A stretch of DNA of 64,000 nt from Leifsonia tongyongensis (GTDB lineage: Bacteria > Actinomycetota > Actinomycetes > Actinomycetales > Microbacteriaceae), in the NCBI RefSeq assembly GCF_010686705.1, contig NZ_JAAGWY010000001.1, positions 682,001 to 746,000 on the forward strand. Reading direction: 5' to 3'. The position numbers and the translations under genes were made by a program. Within the stretch, counting starts at the first letter, position 1; each line of letters begins with the position of its first letter. This document shows, piece after piece, positions 8,318 through 16,129 of the stretch. The notes beneath the pieces were generated by a model. It was not told where the DNA came from, searched no databases, and was given only the letters and a program-made list of their open reading frames with translations.

Positions 8318-9232
8318 GTGAATCCGACATCCTCCGCCCTTCCCGGCTGGTCGCACGTCTACTCCGGCAAAGTCCGCGACCTGTACGTACCCGAGCAGGC
8401 GAGCGGGCTGGATGACGCAGCCGCCGTGCTCGTCGTCGCGAGCGACCGGGTCAGCGCCTTCGATCACGTGCTCGAGCCCGGCATCCCGGGCAAAGGCGAA
8501 CTGCTGACCACCCTGAGCCTCTGGTGGTTCGACCAGCTCGCCGACGTGCCCAACCATCTGCTCGCCGATCATCGTCTCGACGGCGAGCGCGTCGTGGACG
8601 ACATTCCGGATGCCGTGGCCGGCCGCGCCATGCTCGTCAAGCCACTCGACATGTATCCGATCGAGTGCGTCGTTCGCGGGTACCTGACGGGCAGCGGCTG
8701 GAGCGAGTACCAGGCGACCGGGAGGGTATGCGGGATTCCCCTTCCGGCGGGTCTCGCCAACGGTGACAGGCTGCCTGAGCCGATCTACACTCCCGCCTGG
8801 AAGGCACCGCTCGGCCAGCACGACGAGAACATCAGCTTCGAGCGGACCGTCGAGCTGGTCGGTCAGGATGCGGCCACCCAGCTTCGCGCCCTCTCGCTCG
8901 CGATCTACACGGAGGCCGCCGCCATCGCCGAGAGGCGCGGCGTGATCATCGCCGACACCAAGTTCGAGTTCGGCCGCGATCGCGGCACCGAGACGATCAC
9001 GCTCGCCGACGAGGTGCTGACGAGTGACTCGAGCCGCTACTGGGATGCTGCCGCCTGGGCCGCCGGTGCCACCCCCGAGGAGCGGATGGCGAGCTTCGAC
9101 AAGCAGATCGTCCGCGACTGGCTCGCTGCGAACTGGGACAAGAACGGTGTCCCGCCGGAGCTGCCTGCGAACATCGTCGAACGCACGGCCGCCCGCTATC
9201 GCGAACTTCTGGAGCGCCTCACAGGGGAATGA
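8318..9232 (+). CDS. purC: Phosphoribosylaminoimidazole-succinocarboxamide synthase
   Basis: Condenses CAIR with aspartate (SAICAR synthase) in purine synthesis. 304 residues, typical for the long actinobacterial form. Motifs: YSGKVRDLY at the N-terminus, ASDRVSAFD, PIECVVRGYLTGSGW, and ADTKFEFG followed by LADEVLTSDSSRYW. GTG start at 8318 lies six bases after TAGCAT (8306-8311), a leaderless arrangement. It is a single-gene unit between the LCP gene and a small unknown gene. Confidence 0.97.
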   Translation: MNPTSSALPGWSHVYSGKVRDLYVPEQASGLDDAAAVLVVASDRVSAFDHVLEPGIPGKGELLTTLSLWWFDQLADVPNHLLADHRLDGERVVDDIPDAVAGRAMLVKPLDMYPIECVVRGYLTGSGWSEYQATGRVCGIPLPAGLANGDRLPEPIYTPAWKAPLGQHDENISFERTVELVGQDAATQLRALSLAIYTEAAAIAERRGVIIADTKFEFGRDRGTETITLADEVLTSDSSRYWDAAAWAAGATPEERMASFDKQIVRDWLAANWDKNGVPPELPANIVERTAARYRELLERLTGE

Positions 9233-9364
9233 CCCCGGGGAATGACCCCCGGCTACTGCATTTCCCGCCGACCACTACTGCACTCTCCCGTAACCGCGGG
9301 GCTCGCGCTTCAGGCGTTCCTACGCTGGAAGGCACCAATGCACACGCAAACAGGGGAGAGAGCC

Positions 9365-9841
9365 GTGCCTGCAATCGCGAGGACCCACACACCACCGGAT
9401 GACGCCGCCTGGCAGAACCTGCAGGATGCGATCCTGCAGGAACGCTTCGACGACCTGCCGGAGCTGATGTCGGCAATGGACTTCGCAGCGTTCGCGGGAG
9501 AGTCCATCGAACTCATCCGCGACGCCATCAGGAACGGCGACATCGTGGCGACGAAGAAGGCCGGACTCGTCACCATCCCGAAGGTGGCGAACGAACCGCT
9601 GGTCCGCTACCGACTTCGGGAGAACCCGTCCGCGCGGATCGTGCCGCAGAGCGCCGCTCCCGGTATGCGCCGACTCTCGACGCATCTCGATCAGAGGGTG
9701 TTCGACCTGATCGCCCACTTGGTTACGAACACGGGCGCATCCGTCCGCGAAGTCGTCGAGGAGGCACTCGTCGCTCGCTGGGCGCCAGCGGCACGCTCCA
9801 CCGACGAGGCACGAGCCGGCCACCCGCCTCGGCCTGCCTAA
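9365..9841 (+). CDS. Hypothetical protein with ribbon-helix-helix-like C-terminus
   Basis: 158 residues from the chosen GTG at 9365, which follows GGGGAG at six bases; an ATG at 9338 and the open frame back to 9242 lack a ribosome site. The middle (ESIELIRDAIRNGDIVATKK) and the C-terminal part (HLDQRVFDLIAHLVTNTG, then SVREVVEEALVARW) are helical and resemble small DNA-binding or antitoxin-like proteins, but there is no firm family match. It lies between purC and the VOC gene with no obvious partner. Function not assigned. Confidence 0.6.
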   Translation: MPAIARTHTPPDDAAWQNLQDAILQERFDDLPELMSAMDFAAFAGESIELIRDAIRNGDIVATKKAGLVTIPKVANEPLVRYRLRENPSARIVPQSAAPGMRRLSTHLDQRVFDLIAHLVTNTGASVREVVEEALVARWAPAARSTDEARAGHPPRPA

Positions 9842-9883
9842 CGGGTGTGAAATACCCGCGGGTCCGGCGACGTTCACGTAGAT

Positions 9884-10741
9884 GTGAGTGAACTTCTGGC
9901 AGCCGACACGTCCATGGGAGCGGTGACGCTGCGCGTCGGCGACCTCGACCGAATGATCGCCTACTACCGCGACGGCGTGACGTTGAGCCTGCTCAGCCAG
10001 GAGGGCGGCATCGCGGTGCTCGGTCGCGGCACGACGCCGATCGTGATCCTGCAGCACGCGCCTGAACTGAAGCATGCGTCGCCGCACGAGGCGGGCCTCT
10101 TCCACACGGCTGTCCTCTTCGACACGGAGGAGTCCCTCGCAGCGGCCGTCCACTCGGTGGCACGCCTGGCGCCCGGAACGTTCACCGGGAGCGCCGATCA
10201 CCTGGTGAGCAAAGCGTTCTACTTCTCAGACCCCGAAGGCAACGGAGTCGAGCTCTACTGGGATCGCGACCGGACCCAGTGGAGCTGGATCCACGGCCAG
10301 GTCGAGATGGCGACGCTCTACCTCGACCCGAACCGATTCCTCGCAGAGAACCTGACCGAGCGTGCGCAGACCGAGCAGCTCGGCGACGCACAGGTGGGAC
10401 ATGTTCACCTCGCCGTCGGAGACGTCGCCGCCGCCCGTGCGTTCTATGTCGACAGGCTCGGGTTCGAGGCGACCGCGAGCCTCGGCAGCCAGGCGCTCTT
10501 CGTCAGCGCCGGCGGCTACCACCACCACATGGCGATGAACACCTGGAACAGCCGGGGAGCGGGGCCGCGCACTCTCGCACTCGGCCTCGGGCAGGTCGAG
10601 ATCCTGGTGCCGGGCACGGACGACCTCGGGGAACTCGCGGAGCGGATGCGCCACTACGGCGTCGACGCACGCGACGACGGTCGCTCGGTCAGTTTCGACG
10701 ACCCCTGGGCGAACGTCGTGCGCGCGGTCGCAGCCGCCTGA
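9884..10741 (+). CDS. Two-domain VOC (extradiol dioxygenase/glyoxalase) protein, CatE-like
   Basis: 285 residues made of two vicinal-oxygen-chelate domains (about 10-125 and 168-280). Candidate metal ligands are the His of LFHTAVLF, GVELYWDRD in domain 1 and GHVHLAVGD, YHHHMAMNTW in domain 2. This layout matches the Bacillus YfiE/CatE group annotated as catechol-2,3-dioxygenase-like. The substrate is not known. GTG start at 9884 is weakly supported. No aromatic pathway genes adjoin it except the kynurenine operon 3 kb downstream, so a link to anthranilate or catechol breakdown is only a possibility. Confidence 0.8.
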   Translation: MSELLAADTSMGAVTLRVGDLDRMIAYYRDGVTLSLLSQEGGIAVLGRGTTPIVILQHAPELKHASPHEAGLFHTAVLFDTEESLAAAVHSVARLAPGTFTGSADHLVSKAFYFSDPEGNGVELYWDRDRTQWSWIHGQVEMATLYLDPNRFLAENLTERAQTEQLGDAQVGHVHLAVGDVAAARAFYVDRLGFEATASLGSQALFVSAGGYHHHMAMNTWNSRGAGPRTLALGLGQVEILVPGTDDLGELAERMRHYGVDARDDGRSVSFDDPWANVVRAVAAA

Positions 10742-10767
10742 CCGCCGCTGCGCAGCGCGGGCGCCCG

Positions 10768-11880
10768 CTACATGCGGGGCGAGACCGCCACGCGCGGTCC
10801 GACGCCGGACGCGGCGAGCGCGAGCGCCTCATCCACGTCGGCCAGCGGCAGGATGCGCGTGACCTGCTCGGCGAACGGATACCGCGACCGCGCCTCGACC
10901 AGGAATCGTGCCGCCTGCTCCAGGTGCCGTGGAGCATAATCATGGACCCCACGGACCGTGAGGAGTCGCCGCACCAGCACGTCGGGGTCGAGCGGAACAT
11001 CCGCGCCCGATGTCAGTGACCGCACGAGCACGATGACACCGCCGACGTCCACCGTCGACAGCAGGGTCCGCACGGCGGCAGGCGATCCCGACATGTCGAG
11101 TCCGACCGTGCAGGCGACACCCCGCCCACCTGCCCGCGTGATCGCCGTTGCGAGTCCCCCGGGGGCGTCCGGAGCGACCCGCGGGTCGGCGACTGCCTCA
11201 GCGCCGAACTCGAACGCCGTCTCGCGCCGCTCATCGACGGGGTCGGTGACCACGACATGCGCGCCGGCCTCCGTCGCCATCGCCGTCGCCGTCAGGCCCA
11301 GCATCCCGGCGCCCGTCACGACGACGACCGCCCCATCGAGGACGGTGATCTCCGCTGCCGCTTCGATCGCGGCAGCCACGGTCGCCGTCGCACACGACGC
11401 CGGCGCGAGCACGGTCGCCGGCACGTCGTCCGGCACCGCAACCATGGGGGTGCCGGCGAGAACGTGGGCGTGGGTGGCGAATCCGCCGGAGAGTTCCCAG
11501 CCCCGGCGCATCCGCTCATGTCCGTACCGCTGGAGGTTGACGCACTTCTGGCCGAGGCCCCGGCGGCAGCGCACGCAGCGTCCGCACGGCACCGAGACGG
11601 ACCACACGATCCGCTCGCCGAGGGAGACGCGGTGCCCGTCGGTGGTCTTCGCGCCGCCCTGGCCGAGGGCGATCACGCGCCCGACCTGCTCGTGGCCGAG
11701 GATCAGCGGGGTCGGCGCGCTCCGGTGGCCGAGCACGGTGTGCACGTCGGACCCGCAGACCGTGGCGAGTTCGATCTCGACGAGGACATCCCCCGGACTC
11801 AACCGCACGCCCGGCACGGCGACGGCCTCGTGCGCATGGCCCTCGCCCGTCCACACCATCGCGGTCGCGGACGGGAACAC
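10768..11880 (-). CDS. Zinc alcohol dehydrogenase of the proposed phosphonate cluster (TIGR03366-like)
   Basis: Medium-chain dehydrogenase of about 370 residues. Catalytic zinc ligands Cys42 and His63-Glu64 (CGSDVH, LGHEQVG), structural zinc cysteines in PCGRCVRCRRGLGQKC, and Rossmann motif VVTGAGMLGL. Start chosen at GTG 11880, five bases after AAGGGGG; GTG 11919 and ATG 11859 are alternatives. It is the last gene of a three-gene operon with the PhnX-like hydrolase and a FAD oxidoreductase. That trio recurs in actinobacteria and was proposed to degrade an aminoethylphosphonate derivative; the dehydrogenase would act on the aldehyde or alcohol product. The role is inferred from context. Confidence 0.8.
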   Translation of the reverse strand: MFPSATAMVWTGEGHAHEAVAVPGVRLSPGDVLVEIELATVCGSDVHTVLGHRSAPTPLILGHEQVGRVIALGQGGAKTTDGHRVSLGERIVWSVSVPCGRCVRCRRGLGQKCVNLQRYGHERMRRGWELSGGFATHAHVLAGTPMVAVPDDVPATVLAPASCATATVAAAIEAAAEITVLDGAVVVVTGAGMLGLTATAMATEAGAHVVVTDPVDERRETAFEFGAEAVADPRVAPDAPGGLATAITRAGGRGVACTVGLDMSGSPAAVRTLLSTVDVGGVIVLVRSLTSGADVPLDPDVLVRRLLTVRGVHDYAPRHLEQAARFLVEARSRYPFAEQVTRILPLADVDEALALAASGVGPRVAVSPRM

Positions 11881-11935
11881 TCCCACCCCCTTGCCGGCAC
11901 GCGCCGGGGCTTCCAGCACGCGGGGGGTGACCGCC

Positions 11936-12799
11936 CTACTCGTCAAAGCCGAGCAACGCGGGAAGTTCGGCGATGCTGCCGATGACCGCGTCCGCTCCGG
12001 CGTCGCTGAGCGTCGCCTCGTCGTGCGCTCCGGTGAGGACCCCGACCACAAGGCCGGCGCCCGCAGCGATGCCGCTCTGGATGTCCGACGCCGTGTCGCC
12101 GACGACGACCATGGATTCCACACTCGTCGCCCCGGTGCGCAGCAGCGCGGTGAGGGGAAGGTCCGGATACGGGCGTCCGCGGCCCGCGTCGGCCGGGCTG
12201 AGCACGACGTCGACGGACTCCTCCCAACCGAGCGAACGGATGATCGCCCGAGTGGTGGACGGCGAGAACCCGGTGGTGAGTGCGACTTTGACGCCGGCGT
12301 CACGGAGGAGGGCGATCACCGCCGCAGCTCCGGGGACGGCCGTGGCGCCGTCCTGCCCCACGAAGTCGGCATAGGCGTTCTCGAAGACGGCGTTCGCGTG
12401 CTGCGCCTGGTCTTCGTCGCCGGTGAGCGAACGGAACACGGCGATCTTCGACTGGCCCATGGTGTCGCGCACGTACTGCAGCGCGATCTCGCGCTCCTGA
12501 GGCGTCTCGCCGATCCCGGCCTCGTCGGCCGCCCGCACGAAAGCCTTCTCGACGAGCCCGTCGTCGACGACCGTCGTCCCGGCCATGTCCAGGACCACCA
12601 GTTCGAGGTCGACGTCGCCGTCGTCATCCGCCTCGTCGTCGTCCTCGCGGCGGGCCTCGTCGATGTCGGTCACGTCGAACTCGTCGAACTCGTCGTACTC
12701 GTCGTCGTCATCCCCCGCGCCGCCGGATGCGGCATCGACGGCTTCGTCGATCTTTCCGGCGTCGTCGAATTCCGACGTCAGGATTCCGTCGTTCGTCAT
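11936..12799 (-). CDS. Phosphonatase-like HAD hydrolase (PhnX-like) with acidic N-terminal extension
   Basis: 287 residues. Residues 66-287 resemble phosphonoacetaldehyde hydrolase: DMAGTTV with nucleophile Asp71, DTMGQSKIAVF with Lys118 in the place of the Schiff-base lysine of the cap, TTGFSPSTTR, GRGRPYPD with Arg209, and GDTASD (234-239). These residues indicate C-P bond cleavage of a phosphonoaldehyde. Residues 1-65 are an unusual extension, mostly Asp and Glu, absent from PhnX. ATG at 12799 has GAAAGG at seven bases, so the extension appears to be translated. It lies 20 bases after the FAD oxidoreductase and just before the dehydrogenase. No PhnW transaminase is present, as is usual for this subfamily. 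Confidence 0.85.
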   Translation of the reverse strand: MTNDGILTSEFDDAGKIDEAVDAASGGAGDDDDEYDEFDEFDVTDIDEARREDDDEADDDGDVDLELVVLDMAGTTVVDDGLVEKAFVRAADEAGIGETPQEREIALQYVRDTMGQSKIAVFRSLTGDEDQAQHANAVFENAYADFVGQDGATAVPGAAAVIALLRDAGVKVALTTGFSPSTTRAIIRSLGWEESVDVVLSPADAGRGRPYPDLPLTALLRTGATSVESMVVVGDTASDIQSGIAAGAGLVVGVLTGAHDEATLSDAGADAVIGSIAELPALLGFDE

Positions 12800-12819
12800 G
12801 GTGGTGCCTTTCTATGCGG

Positions 12820-13995
12820 TCAGCGTGCGGAGAGCGATGTGGTCGGCTCGCTCAGGCGCTGGGCGCTGGTCGAGGAGTAGAGCTCGTCGACGACGCGCTC
12901 GGCCAGTCCGAGCCCGGTGGTCATCCCGATTCCGGTCGTCACGGAGACGACGCGCACATCCGGCAGCGGCGATGCGACGAGGAAGTCCTGCGGAGCCGAC
13001 GCGTAGACGCCCTGCCAGCGTTCGCGCACCCGGAGGTCGCTCACACCGAAGAGGTCGCGCGCGAGAGCGAGCAGCGCGTCGAACGCCGGCTCCCCCTGGA
13101 ACGGCTCGATACCGTCGCCGCGGTAGTGGGTGTCGCCGATGATCAGGCCGCCGTCGGGGCGCTGCGTGTACATCTGGTTCAGGTCGAGGGCAGCGAGGTC
13201 GGGATGCTCGGCGAGGAGTCGGGCGCGAAGGGCGGCGGCCGACGCGGTGCGGGTGAACCCCGCGTAGCGGACGAGTGACCAGCCGGTGAACAGGGGCGAG
13301 CTCAGCGGGCCGTCGAGTTCCGCATCCACCAGGAGCATGTCGAGGCCGCAGCGCTGGATCCCGTGGGTTTCCGCGATCACCGGGAACAGCTGGTCGACGT
13401 CGTGGTTGACGGCGACGATCACGGTGTCGGCGATGAAGGGCCCGCGTGCGGTGTGGACGCGGCCCCGCTCGACACCGAGCACCGTGGTCGTGAAGTGGAA
13501 GTCGACGCCTCCGGCGCGCAGCCGGCGGGCGATCGCCCCGGCGGCTTCGCGCGGGTCGACCTGGAGGTCGCGCGGGAGCCACGCGCCCGAGTGGATGCGG
13601 TCCGCAGCGACAGGGACGCGTTCGCGCACCTGGCCGGCGTCGAGGAGGACGATGTCGTCGGGCCCACGCAGGTCGCGGAACTCTTCGAGGACCGATGTCT
13701 CGTCCTCCGCCTGTGCCACGACGACCGTTCCGGTCTCGCGGAGCCAGAAGCCCGCCTCCGCCGCGAGCGCGAGCCACAGCTCGCGGGACTCTTCGCCGTA
13801 TTCCCGGGCGAGGCCGTCCTGCCCGGTGAGGCAGAGATGTCCGAAGTTGCGGATGGAGGCGCCGAGGATTCCGGCTGCCCGGTCGAGCACGACGACGGAC
13901 AGTCCGCGCCTGCTGGCGGCGACCGCGTGGGCAAGGCCGACGATTCCGGCACCGACGATGGCGACATCGTAGTGACGCCGGCTGTTGCCTCCCAT
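12820..13995 (-). CDS. FAD-dependent oxidoreductase, TIGR03364-like
   Basis: 391 residues, DadA/glycine-oxidase fold. ADP-binding motif VAIVGAGIVGLAHA at residues 11-24, ASIRNFGHLCLTGQ, and the C-terminal VVSVTTGIGMTTGLGLAERV that closes the FAD site. The subfamily is found with phosphonatase-like hydrolases and is thought to deaminate an aminophosphonate oxidatively, giving the aldehyde for the hydrolase. It is the first gene of the reverse-strand operon, divergent from the kynurenine operon across about 160 bases. The substrate is not established. Confidence 0.85.
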   Translation of the reverse strand: MGGNSRRHYDVAIVGAGIVGLAHAVAASRRGLSVVVLDRAAGILGASIRNFGHLCLTGQDGLAREYGEESRELWLALAAEAGFWLRETGTVVVAQAEDETSVLEEFRDLRGPDDIVLLDAGQVRERVPVAADRIHSGAWLPRDLQVDPREAAGAIARRLRAGGVDFHFTTTVLGVERGRVHTARGPFIADTVIVAVNHDVDQLFPVIAETHGIQRCGLDMLLVDAELDGPLSSPLFTGWSLVRYAGFTRTASAAALRARLLAEHPDLAALDLNQMYTQRPDGGLIIGDTHYRGDGIEPFQGEPAFDALLALARDLFGVSDLRVRERWQGVYASAPQDFLVASPLPDVRVVSVTTGIGMTTGLGLAERVVDELYSSTSAQRLSEPTTSLSAR

Positions 13996-14115
13996 CGCCC
14001 CGATCCCCTCTCGCCTCGCGTATGCAAAACGCTAAGCAGACCGGGCGAATCGCGCGCCAACCGATGGTTACCGTGAGGTGAACGGATGCGCACATCCGGC
14101 CTGCGCCCCGCCCGG

Positions 14116-14155
14116 GTGTTGCGTAAACGTGACGGTCGGCGAGATAATGCAACAC
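14116..14155 (+). promoter_or_regulatory. Kynurenine operon promoter with flanking inverted repeat
   Basis: -35 TTGCGT (14119-14124), 18-base spacer, -10 GATAAT (14143-14148), then seven bases to the GTG at 14156. The inverted repeat GTGTTGC (14116-14122) / GCAACAC (14149-14155) overlaps the -35 box and the expected transcription start, a good place for a repressor. The PaaX-family protein encoded at the end of the operon is the obvious candidate. Confidence 0.65.
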
Positions 14156-15028
14156 GTGACCGTCGACGACAACACCAGGGAATTCGATCCGGACATCGTC
14201 ACCGACTTCAGCAGGCGGATGAGCTACGGCTCCTACCTCGACCTCGACGTCCTGCTGAGCGCGCAACGTCCGGTCAGCACGCCGGAGCATCACGACGAAC
14301 TGCTGTTCATCATCCAGCACCAGACCACCGAGCTGTGGCTGAAACTCGTGCTGCACGAGCTCCGTTCGGCGCGCGACCTGCTGCGCGCCGACCAGCTCCA
14401 GGTCGCCCTCAAGCGGATCGCGCGGGTGAAGCACATCCAGAAGACCCTTACCGAGCAGTGGTCGGTGCTGGCGACGCTCACGCCCACCGAGTACGCCGAG
14501 TTCCGCGGTTTCCTCGGCAACTCGTCCGGTTTCCAGTCGTACCAGTACCGCGCGGTCGAGTTCGTGCTCGGCAACAAGAACAGGCGGATGCTGAGCGTCT
14601 TCGAGAGCGACCCGGCGGCTCACGCGCTTCTCACCGAACTGCTCGAGCAGCCGAGCGTCTACGACGAATTCCTGCGCTACCTCCACCGCGCAGGCTTCGC
14701 CATCCCGGCGTCGGTGCTCGACCGCGACGTGACGCAGGCGCACACGTTCACGCCCGAACTCGTCGAGACGTTCCGCGGCATCTACGAGAACGCGACCGAG
14801 CACTGGGCCGAGTACGAGGCCTGCGAAGAACTGGTCGACCTCGAGGACAACTTCCAGCTCTGGCGGTTCCGCCACCTGAAGACGGTTCAACGCACGATCG
14901 GCATGAAGACCGGGACGGGCGGCTCGACCGGCGTGACGTTCCTGCAGAAAGCGCTTGAGCTGACGTTCTTCCCGGAGCTGTTCGCGGTGCGGACCGAGAT
15001 CGGCGCCCCGGGACCGGCGGGAGACTGA
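14156..15028 (+). CDS. kynA: Tryptophan 2,3-dioxygenase
   Basis: Heme enzyme that opens the indole ring of tryptophan to N-formylkynurenine. 290 residues, typical. Conserved [24 protein letters not shown] (His55 the distal active-site residue), SGFQSYQYR and [20 protein letters not shown] with the proximal heme histidine. GTG at 14156 is chosen because the -10 box GATAAT ends seven bases upstream, which makes the mRNA leaderless; ATG 14147 lies inside the -10 region. First gene of the kynurenine operon; the next gene starts one base after the stop. Confidence 0.95.
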   Translation: MTVDDNTREFDPDIVTDFSRRMSYGSYLDLDVLLSAQRPVSTPEHHDELLFIIQHQTTELWLKLVLHELRSARDLLRADQLQVALKRIARVKHIQKTLTEQWSVLATLTPTEYAEFRGFLGNSSGFQSYQYRAVEFVLGNKNRRMLSVFESDPAAHALLTELLEQPSVYDEFLRYLHRAGFAIPASVLDRDVTQAHTFTPELVETFRGIYENATEHWAEYEACEELVDLEDNFQLWRFRHLKTVQRTIGMKTGTGGSTGVTFLQKALELTFFPELFAVRTEIGAPGPAGD

Positions 15029-15029
15029 C

Positions 15030-16058
15030 GTGGTCGCCGACGGGTTCACGCTCGGCGTCGAACAATGGTGGTCGGGCGGCTGGCGGGACCGCACGGTCTT
15101 CGTCGCGGCCGGCGGCCGCCTCCATGCCGTCGGAGGACGAGACACGGACGCCGACGTCGAACTGCCGGGAACCCTCTTCCCGCGTCTCGTCGACCACCAC
15201 GTCCACCTGGGACTCATCGACCCGTCCGCCCTGATGGCCGGCGGGATCACCGCGGTCACCGACCTCGGCTGGGTGCCGTCCGAGTCGGCACGCCTGCGCG
15301 ACGAGAGCGGAGCGCCCAGCTCAGGCCTTCCTGAGGTGAGCATCGTGGGCGCGCTTCTCACGTGCCCGGGCGGCTATCCGACGCAAAGCGGGTGGGCTCC
15401 CCCCGGCGCGTGGGTGGAGGTCGGCGATGCAGCGGATGCGCGGGTCGCGGTCGACGCGCAGGTCGCGGTCGGCGCATCCGCCATCAAGTTCACGATGAAC
15501 AGCGAAGCGGGCCCGGCGCCGTCGGATGAACTGGCGTTCGCGATCGTCGCCGCCGCGCACCAGGCGGGACTGCCTGCCGTCGTCCACGCGCAAGGTGCAG
15601 GACAAGCGCGGCGGGCATTCAGGGCAGGCGCCGACCGCTTCGCACACACCCCGTTCTCGGAACGTCTCGACGACGACCTCATCCGCAGCATGGCCGACGC
15701 CGGAACCGAATGGATCTCCACGCTCGACATCCACGGCTGGGGCACCCCGATCGGCGAATTCAAGCTGGCGACGGACAACCTGCGCCGCTTCGCCGACGCT
15801 GGGGGCCGCATCCTGTACGGAACCGACCTCGGGAACGGCCCGCTGCGCGTCGGCGTGAACGGCCGGGAACTGCTCGCACTGGCAGCCGCAGGACTCGATC
15901 GCGACACGCTCGTCGCATCCATCGCCGGCGACCGGCTGACGACCGCCATCGGCCCGCGCTTCGCCTGGGCGCCGGGCCGACCGCCTGCAGACCCGGCCGC
16001 CGCAGCGCACTGGCTCACCACATGCCGTGGGCTCACGGTCGACAGCCTCACCCACTGA
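15030..16058 (+). CDS. Amidohydrolase-superfamily enzyme; candidate N-formylkynurenine formamidase
   Basis: 342 residues with an amidohydrolase metal site: HxH at His57/His59 (LVDHHVHLG), Lys153 (AIKFTMNS), His186 (VVHAQG), His206 (RFAHTP) and Asp266 (YGTDLGNG). This resembles imidazolonepropionase-type enzymes. It sits one base after kynA and 71 bases before kynU, where the formamidase step is needed, and no KynB-type or alpha/beta-hydrolase formamidase is in the operon. I therefore infer that it deformylates N-formylkynurenine; this is not shown. GTG start at 15030 follows GGGAG. Confidence 0.75.
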   Translation: MVADGFTLGVEQWWSGGWRDRTVFVAAGGRLHAVGGRDTDADVELPGTLFPRLVDHHVHLGLIDPSALMAGGITAVTDLGWVPSESARLRDESGAPSSGLPEVSIVGALLTCPGGYPTQSGWAPPGAWVEVGDAADARVAVDAQVAVGASAIKFTMNSEAGPAPSDELAFAIVAAAHQAGLPAVVHAQGAGQARRAFRAGADRFAHTPFSERLDDDLIRSMADAGTEWISTLDIHGWGTPIGEFKLATDNLRRFADAGGRILYGTDLGNGPLRVGVNGRELLALAAAGLDRDTLVASIAGDRLTTAIGPRFAWAPGRPPADPAAAAHWLTTCRGLTVDSLTH

Positions 16059-16129
16059 ACCCGCCAACCCGCCCGACCGCCGCATCCGCAACGCCTGACC
16101 CGTAGCCCCCGCACCACAGGAGGACCGCA

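Noticed and set aside
8987-9040. Frameshift or truncation in purC
   Set aside because: The reading frame is continuous and all family motifs are present.
10768-12303. Single long reading frame joining the dehydrogenase to the region opposite the hydrolase
   Set aside because: The N-terminal 130 residues are a shadow of the PhnX-like gene; the dehydrogenase has its own GTG with a ribosome site at 11880.
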